Positions 1-8,810 of a DNA stretch of 64,000 bases are shown piece after piece. The DNA is from Segniliparus rugosus ATCC BAA-974 (lineage in GTDB: Bacteria > Actinomycetota > Actinomycetes > Mycobacteriales > Mycobacteriaceae). The stretch covers positions 682,001 through 746,000 of the forward strand of contig NZ_KI391953.1 of assembly GCF_000185725.2 (NCBI RefSeq). The letters are read 5' to 3'. Below the pieces are notes generated by a model. That model saw only the letters and a list, made by a program, of their open reading frames with translations. It was not told the origin of the DNA and ran no database searches. Each line of letters begins with the position of its first letter. Position 1 is the first letter of the stretch. The position numbers and the translations under genes were made by a program.

Positions 1-81
1 GTTTCCTCGTGCCACGTCGCTCGTCGGCTGGGTTTTCCGGTGTTCCCCGGAGCTTTCGCTCCAGGAAAAGATGTGCCCCGC

Positions 82-110
82 TTCACAGTCGGCAGACGCG
101 TGTGTATGAT
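82..110 (+). promoter_or_regulatory. Predicted SigA-type promoter for the repeat-protein gene
   Basis: TTCACA (82-87) and TATGAT (105-110) are separated by exactly 17 bases, which matches the housekeeping -35/-10 layout. Transcription would start near 117 and leave a leader of about 180 nt before the ATG at 297. Prediction from motif only. Confidence 0.5.
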
Positions 111-179
111 CTACATCACCACAGTGCGAAGGGCCAAAAAGCCAAAGGCAAGGGTGGTAGTGAGTGAATAAAAACAGAG

Positions 180-228
180 GATCCGCGCCAGGGCGGATCG
201 TGGTGCACGACTTGCGGAAAGTCGTGCA
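180..228 (+). promoter_or_regulatory. Two tandem hairpins in the 5' leader
   Basis: A perfect 7-bp stem (GATCCGC 180-186 with GCGGATC 193-199, loop of 6) is followed four bases later by a perfect 10-bp stem (TGCACGACTT 204-213 with AAGTCGTGCA 219-228, loop GCGGA). Neither is followed by a T-run, so they are not classical terminators. They lie between the predicted promoter and the ATG at 297 and could shape the leader RNA. The rest of 1-296 holds nothing I can assign. Confidence 0.45.
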
Positions 229-761
229 TATGTTCCCGCTCTGACGCATAGCGGCCGAAGGACCAGTGTTGTTCCTCCGGCAGATCGGAGCGCCCCATGG
301 CCAGATCCAGTCCCTTGTCCCAGCTCGCCAGCCGGTCCGCGACGGCGATGGTCGCCTTCGCCGCTGGCGTGGGCATGGCTCTCGCGGGGCCGGGAGCCCC
401 TCGGGCGCAAGCCGCGACCATCCCAGGCTTGCCGGACGTCGTCGTCTCCGGTTCGTTCGCCACGGGCCTCAAAGCTTCCAGCGTGCCCGTCGTCAACGCC
501 GGCCCGAGCTACACGATCCCCGGCCCGTTCGGGATCAGCGACACCATCAGCACGTTCCACAACACCTTCACAACGATGGACGCGACCCTCGTCCCGTCGT
601 CGAACCTCGTTCCGCTCGCCAACCTCGCCGACTCGCTGGCGCAGATCGCCGAGACCGGCCTCTCGATCGACACGCTCGGCCAGCTGGCTTCGGCGATCAC
701 CCAGATCGGCCAGTTGGCCTCCGGGCTGAACCAGCCGCTGCAGCTCACCGGCAACGCCACG

Positions 762-2088
762 CTGTTCAACAACGTCACGCAGGGCCCGAGCAACACCTTC
801 ACCGGCCCGTTCGGGTTCGGCAGCACGGCGAGCCTGTTCAAGAACACCTTCACCGGAGTCAGCGCGACGATGGTCGGCGGGGTCAACCTGGGCAAGCCCG
901 GCGAGCTCGCCGCGTCCTTGGGCCAGATCGCCCAGGGCGGCGTCACCCTTGAGAACCTCACCAAGCTGATCTCGGCGATCGGCCAGCTCACGGACACCGG
1001 CTCGGGCACAGGGATGAGCGCGACGCTCAACGCGGCGGCCACCGTCCTACACGACACGTTCGCCGGGCCGCAGCTCGGATTCACCGGGCCTGGCGGGCTC
1101 AGCGCGGCGTTGAGCAGCTTCGACAACACGTTCAACGGGCCGAACGCGCAGCTCGCCGCGTCGATGCCGATCGGGCCGAACGGCACCGCGTTGGAAAACC
1201 TCACGAATCTGGCGAACGCGCTTGGCGGCCTCGCCGACATCGCGAACGCGCTGAGCAAGATCACCTCGCCGGGCGAGCTCGTCAACCTCGGCCCGATCTT
1301 CGGCGACCTCGTCAAACTCGGCTCCGCGCTCGGCGGACCGCTCAACGTCGATCTCGCCGCGAACCTCTTCAACGACACGATCAACGGCCCGAAGCTCGGA
1401 TTCACCGGACCGGCAGGCATCAGCGCGGCGGCCACGACCTTCGGCAACACGCTGACCGGCCCTTCGCTCCACATCACCGGCTCGGTCGGTTTCGACACCC
1501 TTGGCGACGCGCTCAGCAGCTCGGGCAACGTGCTCAGCAATCTCGGCCAGGTGCTGATCAACAACTTCACCACCACGGTCACGTCCTTCAACAACACCAC
1601 GGCAGGTCCGGCTTTCGGCCTCACCGGCCCGGCTGGGACCAGCGCGGCGCTGGCCACCGGGGCTAACTCCTTCACCGGCCCCGTGCTCACCCTCACCCCG
1701 CCAAGGCACCACGGTCAGCTCCTTCAGCGACACGATCACCGGGCCAAAAGCAGACCTCGTCGGGCCCGGCGGGCTCGGGCTTTCGGTCCAAACCGGGAGC
1801 AACACGCTGCACGGGCCGTGGGTGACCACCGACAAGCCTTTGCAGGTCGCTCCACTAGTCACCGCGCTCACCAACACCGGGGAGCTGTTGACCAACCCGA
1901 GTTCGCTGGTCGGCAACCCCGGAGCCCTGCTGGCCAATCTCGGCCAGGCGCTCACCGCGCTGAGCGGTAACGGCAACGTCACGCTGCACTCCTTCAGCGA
2001 CAGCGTGGTCGGCCCGAAGCTCTCGGTTGGCGGCCCGTTCGGACTCGGCATCGGCGTCGACGTCGGCGGCGGGTCGATCACCGGCCCG
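762..2088 (+). repeat. Six of seven 99-bp (33-residue) protein repeats
   Basis: Copies begin near 762, 1044, 1365, 1584, 1720 and 1990, each about 99 bp. Invariant features are F-x-x-T, the GP pairs, TGP-x-G and the closing N-T/S-x-x-GP. A shorter, more divergent copy precedes them around 500-570. The spacing between copies varies (219-321 bp, but 136 bp between copies 5 and 6). Copies 6 and 7 are in the other frame, which is what reveals the frameshift. Confidence 0.7.
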
Positions 2089-2451
2089 AGCGCCACCTTC
2101 AACTCGCAGGGCAAGCTCGTCGGCCTCACCACAGGCGGTTTCGCGGTGAACGCCGTGAGTCTGACCCTCAACGGCCCGAGCGGCACCGTCGCGACGATCA
2201 CAACTCCGAGCTTCAGCGTCACAGGGCCGAGCGTCGCCGACGGCAAGCTCACCGCGCCCTCGGTCAGCTTCGACATCGGTTCGATCAGTTTCGGCACGTC
2301 GTCGGGCACGAGCGCCGCGAAAACAGGGACAAGCCTCAGCTTCGGCACTGCCGCTCCGTCCGCGACAGGCTCCGAGGGCTCCGGCGCAGCCGGAACTGCG
2401 GCGAAGAGCGCGGGCACGATGGGCATTGCGGCTCCTGGGCCGGCCACGACC

Positions 2452-2546
2452 GGGGCCGCCACGACCGGCGCGACCGAGTCCGCCTCGACCGGGGCCGCCA
2501 CGACCGGCACGACCGAGTCCGCCTCGACCGGGGCCGCCACGACCGG
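2452..2546 (+). repeat. 39-bp tandem repeat, 2.4 copies, in frame
   Basis: Copies at 2452-2490 and 2491-2529 differ by one base; a partial third runs 2530-2546. They encode a 13-residue unit starting GAATTG and ending ESAST in the low-complexity tail. Confidence 0.8.
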
Positions 2547-3363
2547 GTCAACGACAACGGGCTCCACTGCGGCGAAACCGACGGCCAATGACACGGCCCA
2601 GGCGGCAGGCTCCACGGCGACCAAGCCGTCTGCCGTCGAAACGGGCACGGACTCGGCCAAGAGCCTCCACTCGATGACCGACAGCGCTCTCGGCGCGGCC
2701 ACCGGCGCCGGCGCGATGGGCACGGGCACGACGACCGGCACGGCTGGAATCGGGTCCACCGGCTCCAGCGCGAGCGCTGGCACGACTGGAACCGGGACCA
2801 CGAGCGCGGGCACGACGGGCACGGCGAGCGGCACGACCGGTTCCGCCGCGACAGGCTCCGCCACGACCGGGACGGCTGGCTCCTCGGCAACGGGCACGGC
2901 CGGTTCCGCGACGACGGGCTCTGCCACGACCGGTTCCGCGACGACCGGGACGGGCTCGACCAAACCGGGCACGTCTGCGACAAGCGACGGGGCGAGTTCC
3001 GCCGGAACCAGTGGCTCCAGTTCCGGCACGGCTGGCTCCGGGTCGAGCGCAAGCGGCTCTGGGACGGCTGGCTCCGGTTCCGGCACGAGCGGCGGTTCGG
3101 GCACGGGCGGCGGTTCGAGTTCGAGCGCTTCCAGCGGGAGCAGCAGCGGCGCTGGTTCTTCCAGCGGCTCCGGGGCTTCGACAAGCGGCTCCAGCAGCGG
3201 CTCTGGTTCTTCCAGCGGCTCCCACGACAGCTCCGGCTCCTCCGGCGGCTCCCATGGCGGCTCCGGCTCGGGCGGTGGTTCCGGTTCTTCCGGAGGCGGC
3301 TCGCACGCCGGTTCCTCGGGCGGCGGCTCGCACGGCAGCGGTGGCTCGAGCCACTGAACCGAG

Positions 3364-3411
3364 CAGAAAGGTCGAGAGCAGGTCCTACCGGGCCTGCCCT
3401 CGACTTTTCTG
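3364..3411. terminator. Bidirectional hairpin terminator between convergent genes
   Basis: A 19-bp inverted repeat (3364-3382 with 3393-3411, two non-Watson-Crick positions, 10-nt loop) lies between the repeat-protein gene and gntK. The gntK stop codon sits in the loop, so the stem includes its last codons. TTTT follows on the plus side. Confidence 0.7.
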
Positions 3412-3921
3412 CGTCTTTTGCTCTCGACCCAGCCAGGAGAGGATGGCGGCTGCTTGTTCCTGCGGGCTTTGCCGCAGATCGACAACCAAGCCGGGCTCGT
3501 CGGGGCCCAGCCGCTCCAAGTCTGCGAGCTGGGAGTCTAAAAGGCTGGCGGGCATGAAGTGGGCGCGGTGCGCCATTCGCTCTGCGAGCACGTCGCACGG
3601 CCCGTCGAGATGCGCGAAGACGACTTCGCCCTCGGGGCTGCCGCCCCGCAAACGGTCCCGATAGGCGCGCTTGAGCGCGGAGCAGGACACCACTGCGTCC
3701 GCGCCGACGGCGCTCCGCTCGCGGATCCAGGCGGCGACAGCGGCGAGCCACGGCCACCGGTCCTCGTCGGCGAGGGGGATCCCCGCCGACATCTTCGCGA
3801 TATTCTCCGGCGGATGCAGCTGGTCCCCTTCGAGGAGATCCCAGCCCCGTTCCTCGGCGAGCAGCCCGGCGATCGTGCTCTTGCCGCAACCGGAGACGCC
3901 CATGACCACGACAACTGCCAT
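3385..3921 (-). CDS. gntK: Gluconokinase
   Basis: Phosphorylates D-gluconate to 6-phosphogluconate with ATP, feeding the pentose phosphate pathway; cytosolic. The protein starts MAVVVVMGVSGCGKST, a Walker A P-loop at residues ~8-16, followed by the family segments EGDQLHP, P-L-x-DEDRWPWL and SCSALKRAYRDRLR. At 178 residues it has the usual thermoresistant-gluconokinase length. I chose the ATG at 3921; a TTG at 3930 would add three residues. It lies ten bases after the gluconate permease stop and is the last gene of a tetR-gntT-gntK set, so uptake and phosphorylation are coupled. Its 3' end forms part of the terminator hairpin. Confidence 0.93.
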   Translation of the reverse strand: MAVVVVMGVSGCGKSTIAGLLAEERGWDLLEGDQLHPPENIAKMSAGIPLADEDRWPWLAAVAAWIRERSAVGADAVVSCSALKRAYRDRLRGGSPEGEVVFAHLDGPCDVLAERMAHRAHFMPASLLDSQLADLERLGPDEPGLVVDLRQSPQEQAAAILSWLGREQKTQKSRGQAR

Positions 3922-3931
3922 GCAGTCCAAC

Positions 3932-5218
3932 CTACGGCACGAGCGCGGCGAGCACGAGGACGCAGCTGAGGCCGACGAGCGAGATCAGCGTTTGCAACGC
4001 GGTCCAGGTTTTGACCGTCTGCGCGATATCCAGGTCGAAATAGCCCTTGACCAACCAAAACCCTGCGTCGTTGACGTAGGAGAAGAACACCGAGCCAGAG
4101 CCGATGGCCAAGACTAAGAGCGAGACGTGCGCGGGGGAGAGGCCGGCGGTCAGCGGCGCGAGGATGCCGGACGCGGTCACAGAGGCCACGGTCGCCGATC
4201 CGGTCGCCACCCGGATGAGCGCCGAGACCAGCCATGCGAGCAGGAGCAACGGCAAATGGCTGTCGCTCGCCGCTCGGGCGATGAAGCCGCTGACCCCCGC
4301 GTCGACGAGCACCTGTTTGTACCCGCCGCCGCTGCCGATCATCATCGTCAGGCCCGCCATCGGGGCGAGCGCGCCGTTCAAGCTCTCGGCGACCGAGGCT
4401 CGCGGCATGCCGAGCAGCGCCGCAGCGGCGAGCACGCCGAGGCCGAGCGCCACGAGCGGTGTTCCGAGCAGGTCGAACACCCCGCGCAGCGGGTGCGACG
4501 GCTCCATGGCGATCTCCGAGGCCGACCGGCACACCATGAGCGCGATCGGGACGAGGATCACGGTGATCGTCCGTCCGACGGGCAGACGGACGCGTTCGTC
4601 TTCGGCCTCGTCGGGCGCGAACAAAGCGGGGGCCGAGACCGGGACCCAGCGCGCGGCGACGGAGCCGAACACCGGGCCGCTGATGATGGCGACGGGGATC
4701 GCGCACGCGAGGCCGAGCAGAAGGGTGATCCCGAGGTTCGCGTGCACCGCCGCGACTGCGGCGAGCGCGCCGGGATGCGGCGGGACGAGGCAGTGCAATG
4801 TGGAAAGCGCGGCCAGTGCCGGGATGGCGATCCGCATCACGGGGAGCCCGGATCGGCGGGCCGCGAGGAAAATCACCGGCATGAGCAGCACCGCGCCCAC
4901 TTCGAAGAAGAGCGGCAGGCCGACGAGCAGGCCGACCGCCAGCATGGTCCACGGCAGCATGCGCGGAGAGGAACGGGCCAGCAGCGCGTCGACGACGGTG
5001 TCGGCCCCGCCGGAATCGGCCAGGAGTTTGCCGAACATCGCGCCGAGGCCGATGAGGATGCCGACGTCGGCCATGGTCGTCCCGAACCCTTTGACGAACG
5101 ATTCGACGGTCGTCGTTCCGCCGAGCCCCGCGCCGAAACCGGCGGCGAGCGCCCCTGCGGTCAAGGCGAGGAAAGGATGGAGCTTGAGCCGGGAAATGAG
5201 CACGACGACCATGGCCAT
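3932..5218 (-). CDS. gntT: Gluconate permease, GntP family
   Basis: Proton-coupled gluconate importer in the cytoplasmic membrane. The 428-residue sequence is almost entirely hydrophobic with about 12 membrane segments and carries typical GntP stretches: a Leu/Ala-rich first helix, GLGAMFGKLLADSGGAD, LPLFFEVGAVLLMPV and CLVPPHPG. The ATG at 5218 is the first good start; the frame stays open back to the upstream tetR stop but has no ATG or GTG there, so the family's extra N-terminal residues may be missing or start from a rare codon. Next to gntK, gluconate is the likely substrate. Confidence 0.9.
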   Translation of the reverse strand: MAMVVVLISRLKLHPFLALTAGALAAGFGAGLGGTTTVESFVKGFGTTMADVGILIGLGAMFGKLLADSGGADTVVDALLARSSPRMLPWTMLAVGLLVGLPLFFEVGAVLLMPVIFLAARRSGLPVMRIAIPALAALSTLHCLVPPHPGALAAVAAVHANLGITLLLGLACAIPVAIISGPVFGSVAARWVPVSAPALFAPDEAEDERVRLPVGRTITVILVPIALMVCRSASEIAMEPSHPLRGVFDLLGTPLVALGLGVLAAAALLGMPRASVAESLNGALAPMAGLTMMIGSGGGYKQVLVDAGVSGFIARAASDSHLPLLLLAWLVSALIRVATGSATVASVTASGILAPLTAGLSPAHVSLLVLAIGSGSVFFSYVNDAGFWLVKGYFDLDIAQTVKTWTALQTLISLVGLSCVLVLAALVP

Positions 5219-5278
5219 GCTGGCGAGGATGGAGAGGATCAGCGCTGTTTTGTCGATGCGACGAGCATAATCCTGGAT

Positions 5279-5911
5279 TCAGCCGCTGTCGCCGTCCTGG
5301 GCGAAGGACGCGGCGATGATCGGAAGGAAGTAGGCGCGGGCGAACGCGCGCGTGTCGTCGTCGGTGTCCATGGGCAAGACAGGGGTGGGGGAGAGCAGCA
5401 GGGTGGCGGTGATCCGGAGCATGAGCTCGACGGCCCGCTCCGCCGCTTCGATCCGCCCGGGGGAGAGTTGGAGGGCGAGGAGCGTGCGGATCACCTGGTA
5501 GCCCTCGGGGGCTTCGCCGAACGAGCCGAACGAGAATCGTTCCGGCTCGAACTCTTTGATCGCCGCGACCACCGGGTTCTGCTGGCAGGCGCGCATCCCC
5601 GAGACGAACGCCTCGACCACCCGCTCCTCCGGCGAGAGCTCCGGCGGGATGCTGGCTTCGATTTCGAAGAAGAAGTGCAGCACCTCGCGGACGACGACCG
5701 CCGAGATGATCTCGTCCTTGTCCCCGCAACGACGGTGGAGGGTCTGGCGGGAGACTTTGGCGCGGCGGGCGATGTCGGCCACCGCCGCGCGGCGGAATCC
5801 ATGCGCGACGAACTCGGCCCGCGCCGCGTCGAGAATCCTGCTCTGCTCTGGATCCTCGGTGACCGCCTGCCCGGAGAGGACCTGCGCCAGCATCGAGTCG
5901 AAGTCGACCAC
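5279..5911 (-). CDS. TetR-family regulator of the gluconate genes
   Basis: A 210-residue DNA-binding repressor. Residues ~20-65 form the TetR helix-turn-helix (ILDAARAEFVAHGFRRAAV, then DIARRAKVSRQTLHRRCGDKDEI); the rest is the helical ligand domain. I chose the GTG at 5911, which has AGGA nine bases upstream; the frame is open further but that part is low quality. It is the first gene of the minus-strand set ending in gntT and gntK, so control of gluconate uptake is a reasonable inference. The ligand is unknown. Confidence 0.8.
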   Translation of the reverse strand: MVDFDSMLAQVLSGQAVTEDPEQSRILDAARAEFVAHGFRRAAVADIARRAKVSRQTLHRRCGDKDEIISAVVVREVLHFFFEIEASIPPELSPEERVVEAFVSGMRACQQNPVVAAIKEFEPERFSFGSFGEAPEGYQVIRTLLALQLSPGRIEAAERAVELMLRITATLLLSPTPVLPMDTDDDTRAFARAYFLPIIAASFAQDGDSG

Positions 5912-6023
5912 GAATGACGATCCTACCGCCTCGCCGCCGCTGGTCGGGCCATTGCGCGACGGATTAGGATCGATGCGGCCAACGCCGGGAGCGCGGCGCG
6001 CCGACGGTTGGACAGGAGCGAGC

Positions 6024-6419
6024 GTGGCACGACAGACAGCGGTGGATCCCCAGGAGCTTCGTCGGGCTTTGGCCGCCGTGGCCGGGTGGCTGCGGGACGA
6101 ATCCTCGGCCAAGCCGGACCGCGCCGCTTTGGCCGAGGCGGTGCGGTTGACCGCGCGGACCCTCGCGTCGCTCGCCCCTGGCAGCTCCGTGGAAGTGCGG
6201 GTGGCTCCGTTCGCCGCCGTGCAATGCGTGGAAGGGCCGAGGCATACGCGGGGCACCCCGCCGAACGTCTACGAAACCGACGCCCGCACCTGGTTGCTGC
6301 TCGCAGTCGGGCTCGTCGAGCCGCAGGACGCGCACGACCGCAGCCTGGTGTCGGCCTCCGGGCATCGGGCGCGGGAAGTGGAGCGGTGGTTGCCGCTCGC
6401 GCAGCTCGCAGACGGCTGA
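6024..6419 (+). CDS. Small sterol-carrier-like (SCP_3) protein
   Basis: 131 residues, GTG start with AGGAG just upstream. It resembles the short actinobacterial 'sterol carrier family' proteins, of which I believe mycobacterial Rv0807 is one: an N-terminal helical part (PQELRRALAAVAGWLRDE), then ASLAPGSSVEVRVAPFAAVQCVEG, and a C-terminal ETDARTWLLLAVG segment. No catalytic motif is visible; lipid binding is inferred from the family name only. It is divergent from tetR across a 112-bp gap and convergent with the flavin monooxygenase gene. Confidence 0.65.
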   Translation: MARQTAVDPQELRRALAAVAGWLRDESSAKPDRAALAEAVRLTARTLASLAPGSSVEVRVAPFAAVQCVEGPRHTRGTPPNVYETDARTWLLLAVGLVEPQDAHDRSLVSASGHRAREVERWLPLAQLADG

Positions 6420-6447
6420 GGCTCGGCTCCTGGGCGCGAGGGGCGGC

Positions 6448-7821
6448 TCACCGGTGGCTCAGCGCCCGATACGTGGAGCGTTGGAACCGCCCCGAGGGCT
6501 GGAATCGGGCGAGGAGGGCTTCGAGGTCTTCGCCGGCGGCCTTCGCGACGAACGCCCGCCATCCTTCCGGCCGCTCGAAGTCGAGGACCGGGCGAGGGTC
6601 GGAGAGCAGTCCGAACGCGGCCCCCGCGACATCGGGCTGGACTTGCGCCGAGCCGAAGATCGCCCCGCTGGCCTCGGCGTAGTCGGGGTCGCCGAGGTAG
6701 AGCCGGGTGACCTCGTACGCGGCCCGGATCCGGTCGGCGTAGAACTGCTCGAACTTGGCCGCGAGCCACTCGCCGTCGAACGGGCCATCGTGCTTGGCCG
6801 CCTCGCGCACCAGGAACGCCGCTTGCAGAAGCCCGGTCTGCGCGCCTTGCCCGGCGATAGGGTCGTATGCGACGGCGGCGTCGCCGAGCGCGGCGACCGC
6901 GTGCCCGCTCGCGGTCCGCCCGACCCCCTGGCGCACGAGCGGGGTGATGGCTCCCGAGAGCCATGACCGAGGGTCGTCCTCGATCGGGCGGAGCGCCTCG
7001 GCTTCCGGCAGGTCCCAATCCAGGTAGTCGCGGTGCAGGTCGAGCAGGGTCTGATGCGCTTGGGCGAGGTTCGTCGGGGCTGCGAAGCGCCGCTCCCATT
7101 CGCTGCCCGGTTTGCCCCACGCCAGGAACGCCCAGGAAGGCCCCGCGTCTTTGTGCAGGTAAGGGCCCCACCACGCTTCGCCCTGGTCGGTGACGAAGGA
7201 GTACGCGCTGTGCTGGCCGCCGGAGGAGCCTCGGTGCGCGAAGATTTCCGGCCCGTAGCCGAGCCCGGTCAGGGTCACGGTGAACACCCGCCGTTGCGGG
7301 CGGTCGTACGCGGTGCGGCCGGGGTCGACGGGGAAGAGGCTGGCGAGCCCGTCTCGTCCGGTCGCGACCAGGACGAGGCCGTAGTCGCCCGCGAGCTCGT
7401 CCAGCCTGGCCGGGTCCACCTTCTCCACCCGGAACTCGCCGCCGATGTCGAGGAAGGAAGTGATCCGGTCGTCCGCCTTCAGGCGCGTGTCCACCGCGAC
7501 CGCGACGAATCCGGGGAACGGCGCATCGAAGGCGAGCTGCTCCGGGCGATCCGGCAGAGTCCCGTCGACCAGCCGCACGCTTTGCCCGGTGATGATCGGG
7601 GCTTTGTCCAGATAGCTGTCGAGGCCGAGCTCCCGTTCCGCCTCGATGGACCGCCCGAAGAGCGCCGCGGTGCCGGAGGCTGGCACGTCGGCGCGCAGCG
7701 AGCGCTGGTCGCGCTCGCTGACCAGGGTGGTGTCGAATCCGGCGCGCTGCAAGCCGTATGCGACGGAGGCTCCGGTCTGGCCTGCGCCGATGACGAGTGC
7801 GGTGCGAGTGGGCTGAGGCAT
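6448..7821 (-). CDS. StyA-like FAD-dependent monooxygenase (styrene/indole type)
   Basis: 457-residue flavoprotein. The N-terminus has the Rossmann motif GAGQTGASVAYGLQ (residues ~12-25). YGLVLVATGRDGL, RPQRRVF and GDAAVAYDPIAGQGAQ align well with the corresponding blocks of styrene monooxygenase StyA, including the FAD-binding GD-x8-P-x-x-GQGAN-type motif. StyA epoxidises aryl alkenes or indole using FADH2 supplied by reductase StyB. No styB-like gene lies nearby, so the flavin reductase must come from elsewhere. It sits 44 bp downstream of ectD on the same strand and may be cotranscribed with the ectoine operon, though no role there is known. Confidence 0.75.
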   Translation of the reverse strand: MPQPTRTALVIGAGQTGASVAYGLQRAGFDTTLVSERDQRSLRADVPASGTAALFGRSIEAERELGLDSYLDKAPIITGQSVRLVDGTLPDRPEQLAFDAPFPGFVAVAVDTRLKADDRITSFLDIGGEFRVEKVDPARLDELAGDYGLVLVATGRDGLASLFPVDPGRTAYDRPQRRVFTVTLTGLGYGPEIFAHRGSSGGQHSAYSFVTDQGEAWWGPYLHKDAGPSWAFLAWGKPGSEWERRFAAPTNLAQAHQTLLDLHRDYLDWDLPEAEALRPIEDDPRSWLSGAITPLVRQGVGRTASGHAVAALGDAAVAYDPIAGQGAQTGLLQAAFLVREAAKHDGPFDGEWLAAKFEQFYADRIRAAYEVTRLYLGDPDYAEASGAIFGSAQVQPDVAGAAFGLLSDPRPVLDFERPEGWRAFVAKAAGEDLEALLARFQPSGRFQRSTYRALSHR

Positions 7822-7865
7822 CCGGCGATCTTCTCACCGGATCGGTTCTGAGGGAAGGTCTGCGC

Positions 7866-8810
7866 TCAGCCTGAGCGCTTCCCCTGCGAGATCGGCTCCT
7901 GCTCCCTGATCGGCTCGGGGACGCGCGCGGCGATATGCTCTGGGCGCCGCCGCGCGGCGGCAAACGGCTCGACGGGCGCGTTCTCCACAGAGTTGAACAC
8001 CAGAAACAGGTTCGAGCGGGGGAACGGCGTGATGTTCGAGCCCGAGCCGTGCAGCAGATTCGCGTCGAACCAGAACGCCGTTCCGGCGGGGCCGGTGGAC
8101 TGGAAGATCCCCGAAGCGTCGGCGGCCTTGGCCAAAGTCTCCTGGTCGGGCACGCCGATCTCTTGGCGCACGAGCGAGCTTTGGTGGTGGTTCTCCGGCG
8201 TGCGCCCGACGCACGGGTAGAAGGTGTGGTGCGATCCCGGCATCACCATGAGCGCCCCGTTGTACGGGTAGTTCTCGGTCAGCGCGATAGAACAGGACAC
8301 CGTTCGGATCGCGGGCAATCCGTCTTCCGCGTGCCAGGTCTCGAAGTCGGAGTGCCAGTAGAACCCGGACCCGGAGAACCCCGGCATGAAGTTGATCCTG
8401 GCTTGGTGCAAGTACACGTCCGACCCGAGGAGCTGCCGCGCGAGCGGCAGGACGGTCTCGGAGCGCACCACGTCGGCGACGAGGCCGCTGCAAAGGTGCG
8501 GCGCGAACACGGACCGCACCGCCCCGCTCCCTCCTTCTCGGACGACGCGCGGATCGTCCGGGGAGAGTTCGGCGGGGAGCCGTTCCAGCTCGCGGCGCAG
8601 CCCGGCGAGCTGCTCTTCGGCGACAGACCTCGGGCGCAAGAGGAAGCCGTCGCGCTCGAACCGCTCCAGCTCATCGCGGGAGAGCGGACCTGGCTCCGGC
8701 CCGCGCGCGCTCCACACGACCGGATCGGTCCTCGGCACGGGCGCGATCGCGCGCTCCACACGGGTCGGGTACCGGTCGATCTGCGGGCGGTCAGGGGCGT
8801 AGCCCGTCAT
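7866..8810 (-). CDS. ectD: Ectoine hydroxylase
   Basis: Non-haem Fe(II)/2-oxoglutarate dioxygenase that converts ectoine to 5-hydroxyectoine, a compatible solute. The 314-residue protein contains the EctD signature around residues 150-169 (FYWHSDFETWHAEDGLP). Iron ligands are H153, D155 and H254 (in LLHGSGSN); the 2-oxoglutarate Arg is in PFPRSNLF. Its ATG overlaps the ectC stop by four bases (8807-8810), so translation is coupled. Last of the ectABCD genes. Confidence 0.96.
   Translation of the reverse strand: MTGYAPDRPQIDRYPTRVERAIAPVPRTDPVVWSARGPEPGPLSRDELERFERDGFLLRPRSVAEEQLAGLRRELERLPAELSPDDPRVVREGGSGAVRSVFAPHLCSGLVADVVRSETVLPLARQLLGSDVYLHQARINFMPGFSGSGFYWHSDFETWHAEDGLPAIRTVSCSIALTENYPYNGALMVMPGSHHTFYPCVGRTPENHHQSSLVRQEIGVPDQETLAKAADASGIFQSTGPAGTAFWFDANLLHGSGSNITPFPRSNLFLVFNSVENAPVEPFAAARRRPEHIAARVPEPIREQEPISQGKRSG

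Larger units (their letters stand above)
297..3357 (+). pseudogene. Secreted 33-residue-repeat protein with Ser/Gly/Thr-rich tail, broken by one frameshift
   Basis: I do not recognise the family. The ATG at 297 follows GGAG. The product starts with a signal peptide (Arg, then a hydrophobic Ala-rich core, likely cleavage after PRAQA). Seven imperfect 33-residue copies then follow, with rough consensus xFxxTxxGPxxGxTGPxGxSAAxxxxxNTFTGP, separated by Leu/Ala-rich spacers. The last ~350 residues are low-complexity Thr/Ala/Gly, then Ser/Gly, ending in GGSH units. Reading is open from 297 to 1970, but repeat 6 onward continues in the +1 frame, which is open to 3357. The switch must fall between 1683 and 1712; dropping one C from the CCCC near 1697-1700 restores a continuous protein of about 1020 residues. 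It is either a mutation or a sequencing error. It looks like a cell-surface protein; function unknown. Confidence 0.75.

Noticed and set aside
1697-1700. CCCC tract as proof of phase variation
   Set aside because: A four-base run is too short to be a convincing contingency locus; mutation or sequencing error is as likely.
1047-3485. An 812-residue minus-strand frame rich in Pro/Glu/Val
   Set aside because: It is the complement of the Ser/Gly/Thr repeat region of the surface protein; repeats make the antisense open too.
4127-5917. Long plus-strand frame opposite gntT and tetR
   Set aside because: Arg/Glu/Gly/His composition typical of GC-rich shadow frames; gntT and tetR motifs are clear on the other strand.
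6432-6467. GGGCGC...GCGCCC inverted repeat between the SCP-like and StyA-like genes as a terminator
   Set aside because: Stem is only 6 bp with a 24-nt interior that pairs poorly, and it lies partly inside coding sequence.
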